Notes under the pieces: generated by a model | Databases searched by the model: none | What the model saw: only the letters and a program-made list of their open reading frames with translations | What the model was told of the DNA's origin: nothing | Made by a program: the position numbers and the translations under genes | Assembly (NCBI GenBank): GCA_026394095.1 | Contig: JAPKYY010000033.1 | Coordinates: 1 to 18,406 of the forward strand | Reading direction: 5' to 3' | Source: Acidobacteriota bacterium | Lineage (GTDB): Bacteria > Acidobacteriota > Terriglobia > Bryobacterales > Bryobacteraceae | Length of the DNA: 18,406 bases | Part shown: in pieces, positions 14,134 through 18,406 of the stretch | Numbering within the stretch: the first letter of the stretch is position 1 | How the letters are laid out: each line of letters starts with the position of its first letter

Positions 14134-14504
14134 GTTCACTAACCTCATGATTTAATTGGTGTTGCATAGCTCTCTGCCAGCGATCTGATCTTGCCAGCCG
14201 TGCGTTTTCACTTCGTCGATGAATTGCTGTAAGTTGTTGAAAAGTATGTGGAAAAAATATTTTCTTTTTCTGTGAACGCCTTTAGGTGCACGTAGGAGGC
14301 CATCCCAAATACCCGAAATGAAACGGTAAAGGGGTGAAAGCCGGTAGAGAGATGAGGTTGGAGCGCCCAGGCCGTCAGTAGAGGAGGATCAATGCCTGAC
14401 GTTTATGGGGGGTTGGGTTGGATGGAGTCGAGTTGGAAGGTGAGATCAGCAGCGGGGGGGCTGCATCGTAAATTGATGAAGCTACAGCAATATTCTGAAA
14501 CTGG
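14134..14504. other. Gene-poor intergenic stretch
   Basis: About 370 bases with no convincing gene. It includes an AT-rich segment around 14233-14275, which may hold promoter elements for the CHAT operon, and a G-rich segment at 14400-14460 with a GCAGC/GCTGC inverted repeat around a G run. On the plus strand an AGGAGG (14382-14387) stands four bases before an ATG at 14392 that opens a 48-codon frame ending inside the glycosyltransferase gene at 14538. That frame has no recognisable features and is listed only as a possibility. Confidence 0.5.
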
Positions 14505-16007
14505 TTATTGCGTCAGCTTTCGTTGCCAGAGCTCGTAGCCCGCCAAGTTGAGAGGATCCTTGAGCGGTTGGTAGTTTTGCTCCAGCCACGCTTCCAGAAT
14601 TCTGAAGTGCGGATCAATGCCAACAGCCGAAGGGAAGACGTGCAGGAAGCCTTCCTCTGTGAGCCGCTGGTAGAGTAGCCATTGGGGAGGCTTAGCTTTG
14701 AGGTCGTTTAATACTTTTGTCTCTTCTGTCGCGGTCATCATCCCCGGGCCCAGATAGGAAAATTTGGTAGGGTTGGCGGCCTGGCTAATGAAGTAATGCA
14801 CCGGCATGTAGGGATGCACGTAGAGAGAATTGCCGGGGCGGACCTGACTCAAAAGCCGCTGCATGGGGGCCACGAAAGCTTTGTCTACCCTGAGGGCGCC
14901 TACCGGGCTTTCGATCTTCTCTGTGCCTCGCCAGGTGCCAATCGTGTTGCTGGCAAAGGCTAGTGCCAAAAGAAGTGGGACGATGCCGTACGGGATGCCC
15001 TTTCCTGCCGGGATCAGCGTTGAGATGCCCACCACTGTCATGACGTAGGGCAGGGCGGATACAAAGGCGAGGTGGCCAACGTCGGGCCTCGGGTACGCAG
15101 TAGCCACCAGAGCCACCATCGAAACCAGCAAAAAACTGCTCTGTTGCTTCCTGAAGACCAGGTAGCCCCACACTGCAGCAGCTGTGATGGGAAGGATTGC
15201 AGGTAGCTCGATACAGGTGAGCATGATCAGAATTACGAGTTTGGCGATGCCTTCTGCACCTTCAAATACGTTGGCCAGGCCGCCGTTAACGGCTCCGTAG
15301 GGGGTGATGTTGACAGAAGAGTAGTTCGCTCTAAGCCATTGCATTTGATCCCAGAAGGGGAGCAGTGCGCCCTGGGTTGCCAGAAGGATGGCGCCGGCAG
15401 CTGCAGTGGCCGCCACCCCGGCCGTGAAAGGGATGAGGCCCTTTCGATAAGTGAAGACGAGGGTGACCAGGATGAGCACGGCTAGCGAAGGCGTGCACCA
15501 GGCGGCTGCAGCCAAGGCTGCACCTGCCGCGAAGTAGCAGGGGGTAGAGGCTTCGAGGATGCAACAGATGGCGATAAGCGCGAGCGTTGCACTATCCCAG
15601 CGGTGTTGGCCGATCAGAGCGGCTGTGTTGGCTGTTTGGAAGCAGGTGAAGAGGATGGTGGCAAGAGTGGCTGTGGCACGGGTCGAGAGTTTTGCCGCAA
15701 GCCAGAAGACAAGTGCGCATTGCAGGGCGAGATCGAGGATTACCGGGATTCTGGCGGCCTGGATTGAGATGCCGAAGAGCTTGAAGACCAGGGCCTGGAT
15801 CCAGTAGCTGCCAGGACCCATATGAATGAAGAAATCTTTGTACGGGACTGCACCGGCGGCAATGCGCTGTGCGGGTTCGAGCAGGATGCCTTCGTCTATC
15901 GCATCGAGCACCATGCGGTTGCCCTGCAGGATTAGCAAAAGCACGGCAACTGCCAGAAAGATCGCTGCCGGGATTAGAGTTCGCTGCACTTTTGCTGTGA
16001 TCGGCAT
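14505..16007 (-). CDS. GT-C fold membrane glycosyltransferase (ArnT/PMT-like)
   Basis: A 500-residue integral membrane protein with roughly ten hydrophobic helices up to about residue 360 and a soluble C-terminal domain of about 130 residues. After the first helix comes 'DAIDEGILLEPAQRIAAG' and then 'VPYKDFFIHMGPGSYWIQAL'. The acidic D-x-[DE] type motif in the first outer loop and the 'P..D.F...GP' loop are characteristic of GT-C enzymes that move sugars from polyprenyl-phosphate carriers on the outer face of the membrane. The exact donor and acceptor cannot be read. It begins 27 bases after the glycoside hydrolase-like gene on the same strand, so they are probably co-transcribed and may both concern a surface polysaccharide or glycoprotein. 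The family call is from topology and motif rather than strong identity. Confidence 0.8.
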   Translation of the reverse strand: MPITAKVQRTLIPAAIFLAVAVLLLILQGNRMVLDAIDEGILLEPAQRIAAGAVPYKDFFIHMGPGSYWIQALVFKLFGISIQAARIPVILDLALQCALVFWLAAKLSTRATATLATILFTCFQTANTAALIGQHRWDSATLALIAICCILEASTPCYFAAGAALAAAAWCTPSLAVLILVTLVFTYRKGLIPFTAGVAATAAAGAILLATQGALLPFWDQMQWLRANYSSVNITPYGAVNGGLANVFEGAEGIAKLVILIMLTCIELPAILPITAAAVWGYLVFRKQQSSFLLVSMVALVATAYPRPDVGHLAFVSALPYVMTVVGISTLIPAGKGIPYGIVPLLLALAFASNTIGTWRGTEKIESPVGALRVDKAFVAPMQRLLSQVRPGNSLYVHPYMPVHYFISQAANPTKFSYLGPGMMTATEETKVLNDLKAKPPQWLLYQRLTEEGFLHVFPSAVGIDPHFRILEAWLEQNYQPLKDPLNLAGYELWQRKLTQ

Positions 16008-16034
16008 TTCTAAGGCTATGGATTAGCCGCCCGG

Positions 16035-17294
16035 TCAGAGCAGAGGCATGTTCTGGAAGGTTTTCCACCAGAACATGGGTTCCAACTTTGCGGTGCCCAA
16101 AGAGTTGCGCAGCCCCATCGAGCCAAAGACTTTAAAGACGAATTCAGCCTGTGTTGGGGTCCAGAAGGATGCATAATCGGCTTGATAATCGGCCATGGCG
16201 AGGCACCAGAGGTTGCCGGCGCAGGATGCGGCACCGCGCTGGAGCGGGCCATAGCAGGTAGTCATGGGAAGCCGCTCGATCAGGTCGCGGTTGGACCACC
16301 AGGTGACCATATCAAAGCCCTCCACATAGGCGTGATAGAGCAGGAAGCGCAGGTAATCGGCAGCAAAGGTTTCTGTGGTGTAAGTCAGGTTCTGAACACA
16401 AGAGGAGTTGACCTGAACGGCAATATTGATGGTGTTCCAGCCAGTTTCGGCAATGTACATGCGCTTTTCCTGCGGGAATCGGACTTTCACGCGGGTGAGA
16501 TAGTCCTGGGGAAGGATGTAGGGATTGGCGGCAACGCCAGCCGGGTAGGTAGAGATTCCGAAGCGGTCTCGCTTGAGCACAGACATCGCATTGTACTGAG
16601 CGGTGTCAAAGCCATTGAGAGTGTTGCTGTAAAGCTGTTCGAGCTGGAATGAGGGAAATACAATCGCCGACGGTATGATCGCTTTCACCGCGTCATAGGA
16701 AGCTTGAGAGACGGCAACCATTGCATTCCAACCCGTGGATTCACGGCCGCAGGCAGTATAAAAAGCATTGATTTCGGCCATGTTGACCACATACCTTGGC
16801 TGGAACAATTGGGTAAGCCAGCGCACCATGTTGAGGTAAGCGGTAGAGATGTATTGGCCGAGTGGGGAGGACAGGTCGTAGCACTTGGGAGCCCAGGTGC
16901 GGTCAAGCTTGAGAACCCCGTTAACGGCATAGGCTTTGGAGACCATGTAATCACGGGAGAGGGCCAACTGGAGAGCAATTGGTTTCCCGGTGGCTTTGGC
17001 TCCATTGGCGAGTTTTTGGATTTCGATCGTCCAGGGGTGGTTGGCCTGGGGGGTGGTGCTGCCGATGAAGAGGTCTACCGGGAAGCCCAGATGCTCCGGG
17101 AAAACAGTGACTACATCTACATCCTCATTCATGGCGGTAAGCGGAAAGAAGGCGTTGTTCTGTTGGTAGAGAGGCACCTGGCCGGGCGTAGCTATGCTGC
17201 CGGTATTGGACATCAGAAAGGGCCGGCGGAATTGGGCAGTTGCCGACGTGGCGAGGATTGCGAAGACGAAGAGAGCCCGTAGTTGTAAAGTCAT
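16035..17294 (-). CDS. Secreted glycoside hydrolase-like TIM-barrel protein
   Basis: A 419-residue exported protein. The signal peptide is 'LRALFVFAILATSATA' with cleavage probably after residue 20. The rest looks like a beta/alpha barrel of clan GH-A type: strand 4 'YVVNMAEINAFY' would place a general acid/base at E174, strand 7 'RMYIAETGWNT' a nucleophile at E283, and 'FDMVTWWSNRDL' near strand 8 the usual aromatic platform. The 'AETGW' motif recalls GH53 galactanases and related families, but identity is too low to name one. Cysteines at 138, 182 and in the C-terminal third may form disulfides. It could hydrolyse a plant or microbial polysaccharide in the periplasm or outside. It follows the lipocalin-like gene by 60 bases and precedes the GT-C gene. 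Confidence 0.65.
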   Translation of the reverse strand: MTLQLRALFVFAILATSATAQFRRPFLMSNTGSIATPGQVPLYQQNNAFFPLTAMNEDVDVVTVFPEHLGFPVDLFIGSTTPQANHPWTIEIQKLANGAKATGKPIALQLALSRDYMVSKAYAVNGVLKLDRTWAPKCYDLSSPLGQYISTAYLNMVRWLTQLFQPRYVVNMAEINAFYTACGRESTGWNAMVAVSQASYDAVKAIIPSAIVFPSFQLEQLYSNTLNGFDTAQYNAMSVLKRDRFGISTYPAGVAANPYILPQDYLTRVKVRFPQEKRMYIAETGWNTINIAVQVNSSCVQNLTYTTETFAADYLRFLLYHAYVEGFDMVTWWSNRDLIERLPMTTCYGPLQRGAASCAGNLWCLAMADYQADYASFWTPTQAEFVFKVFGSMGLRNSLGTAKLEPMFWWKTFQNMPLL

Positions 17295-17354
17295 GCCCAG
17301 TGGTTCTGTGTGAGGCCCACGTATCGGGAATTCAATGGACCAGAGGTTGTGTTC

Positions 17355-18395
17355 TTACTTTTTGACGGCTTCGCGGCGGGTGAATTGAACCTTGTTGTCG
17401 TAGCCAGTCATTTCAAGATATCCGAAGCCGCGGTGGCTTCCTTCAAATTGCATCGCGCCTTCCCAGTAGCTGGGAGTGAGTTTGCTCTTGCTCGTGAGCT
17501 CCTGATTGTCGAGGCGCGGAGTGGCTTTAAGGCTGAGATTGAGCTTCGGAATTTTGATTTGCCACTCGATGGGGTAGAGCTTCCATTGGCGGCCTGGGCT
17601 CAACTCGATTTCACTGGCAGATAGGTGGGTGGTGTTGCCCTGGGCATCGATAAAAGTGCCGGCAGAGTGGGGGCTCGATTTGCCGTCTTTCTGGCGCAGC
17701 CGGTAGAGCATCAGCTCAGTGTTGTTTTCGAGCTGGATCGAGAACCAGTCCCAACCGGCGAGGTTGGGATCGAGTTCGCTCGAGAAATATTCGTGGTCCA
17801 TCCAGGTGCTGCCACTAACCTGGTGCACTGTGCCGTTGAGGATAATCTGGCCTTTGCTGGCCAGGCGCGGGAAGGAGATGTAGTGGCTGGCTTGCCCTGC
17901 TTGTGGGCCCTTTTGGCTGACGCCGTTTTGGCCATGGATTACGTGGGGTTTGGTGGGGCTAAGCGCAAGGTTGATTTGGAACCTATTGTCTACAGCACTG
18001 AGATGGTGGGCGGTGGGGGTGAGGCGGCATTGCCAGTTGCCGTTCCAGATGGTTTGGGTTTTGGGGTCGACGCCGGCAATGCCGGGGCCAGGACGATTGA
18101 GACGCTCGGCATGGAAGAATTGCTTGCCTTCGATGTCGGTCAGGGCGAGGTGGGCCATGTAGGCATCACGAGTGCTCCAGATGGATTTGGCTTCGATGTT
18201 TGGTTGGAGGGCGGCGCGGAAGAAGGTGAGCTCGTAGCCAAAGGGGCGGCCTTTGTCGCTGGTGAGGTTGCCGGTGTAATACCACCACTCGGTTTGGAAG
18301 TCTGGATGCGAGAAGTGGTCGCGCGGGAACTCGTATTTGTAGCCGGGCAGGGCCTTCAGAAAAGTAGCGGCGGCGAGGAAATCTCTTCTTGTCAT
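17355..18395 (-). CDS. CrtC/AttH-like lipocalin-fold protein
   Basis: A 346-residue protein of the COG5621 / CrtC-AttH group, annotated as 'predicted secreted hydrolase' or carotenoid 1,2-hydratase-like. The hallmark is 'FPRDHFSHPDFQTEWWYYTG' (residues 23-42); 'STWMDHEYFSSEL' followed by 'GWDWFSIQLENNTELMLYRL' marks the middle of the double-lipocalin fold. The N-terminus 'MTRRDFLAAATFLKAL' looks like a short Tat-type signal with twin arginine, consistent with export. The true biochemical role of AttH-like members is unknown; many sit behind an ABC transporter ATPase and an FtsX-type permease. The ATG at 18395 overlaps a TGA in another frame (ATGA), and four codons ahead of that TGA are open to the window's end, so an upstream gene probably overlaps it by four bases. 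Confidence 0.88.
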   Translation of the reverse strand: MTRRDFLAAATFLKALPGYKYEFPRDHFSHPDFQTEWWYYTGNLTSDKGRPFGYELTFFRAALQPNIEAKSIWSTRDAYMAHLALTDIEGKQFFHAERLNRPGPGIAGVDPKTQTIWNGNWQCRLTPTAHHLSAVDNRFQINLALSPTKPHVIHGQNGVSQKGPQAGQASHYISFPRLASKGQIILNGTVHQVSGSTWMDHEYFSSELDPNLAGWDWFSIQLENNTELMLYRLRQKDGKSSPHSAGTFIDAQGNTTHLSASEIELSPGRQWKLYPIEWQIKIPKLNLSLKATPRLDNQELTSKSKLTPSYWEGAMQFEGSHRGFGYLEMTGYDNKVQFTRREAVKK

Positions 18396-18406
18396 TCTTC
18401 GTGCAT

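Noticed and set aside
14392..14538. 48-codon plus-strand frame behind AGGAGG
   Set aside because: The Shine-Dalgarno match is good but spacing is short, the product has no features, and it ends inside the convergent glycosyltransferase gene. Kept only as a note.
16182..17282. Two long plus-strand frames (156 and 192 codons)
   Set aside because: Both are antisense to the exported glycoside hydrolase-like gene, which has a signal peptide and barrel motifs.
18392..18406. Last codons of an upstream gene overlapping by ATGA
   Set aside because: Only four codons are visible, too few to list as a feature; mentioned under the lipocalin-like gene.

Overview
The window looks like a chromosome segment of an acidobacterium, probably from the Solibacter/Bryobacter side of the phylum. 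This is inferred from the gene mix: an ECF sigma factor of the type common in Acidobacteria and Planctomycetes, a TPR-CHAT lipoprotein beside another ECF sigma factor, a futalosine-pathway menaquinone gene (mqnD), a class II photolyase, and many GTG starts in moderately GC-rich DNA. No single marker proves the assignment. There are no rRNA or tRNA genes, CRISPR arrays or insertion sequences that I can see.

Layout. 1-672 (+) is the C-terminal end of a helical TPR-like protein. It converges with a tight minus-strand operon, comF - HNH nuclease - ECF sigma (about 2.6 kb down to 0.67 kb). comF has no ATG, GTG or TTG start that would include its zinc domain. Running the other way are a soluble hybrid histidine kinase and a stand-alone Hpt protein (2696-4202), then mqnD overlapped by a secreted HEAT-repeat protein (4283-6386). 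A stem-loop at the end of the HEAT gene looks like a two-way terminator facing the minus-strand operon photolyase - SDR39U1 epimerase - small basic protein (8955 down to 6413). A radical SAM/SPASM enzyme (9007-10089, +) follows; its end overlaps the end of the next operon by 20 bases.

The most interesting part is the minus-strand cluster from about 14.1 kb down to 10.07 kb. It encodes a lipoprotein with an N-terminal TPR-like half and a C-terminal CHAT (caspase-like) protease domain with His and Cys both present. Next come an ECF sigma factor and then a membrane anti-sigma-like protein with an HxxxCxxC motif, one membrane helix and a beta-rich outer domain. The sigma gene is cut in two by an in-frame TAG between regions 2 and 4. 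Upstream of the CHAT start lie a 15+2+15 bp perfect palindrome and a possible 12-residue hydrophobic micro-ORF. The parts suggest an envelope-stress module in which the CHAT protease might release sigma by cutting the anti-sigma; that step is a hypothesis. The CHAT gene looks AT-richer than its neighbours (spot count 25 G+C in 60 bases at 12361-12420, against 36 in 60 at 16261-16320).

The last 4 kb (minus) hold a CrtC/AttH-like lipocalin-fold protein, a secreted clan-A-like glycoside hydrolase candidate, and a GT-C-type membrane glycosyltransferase.
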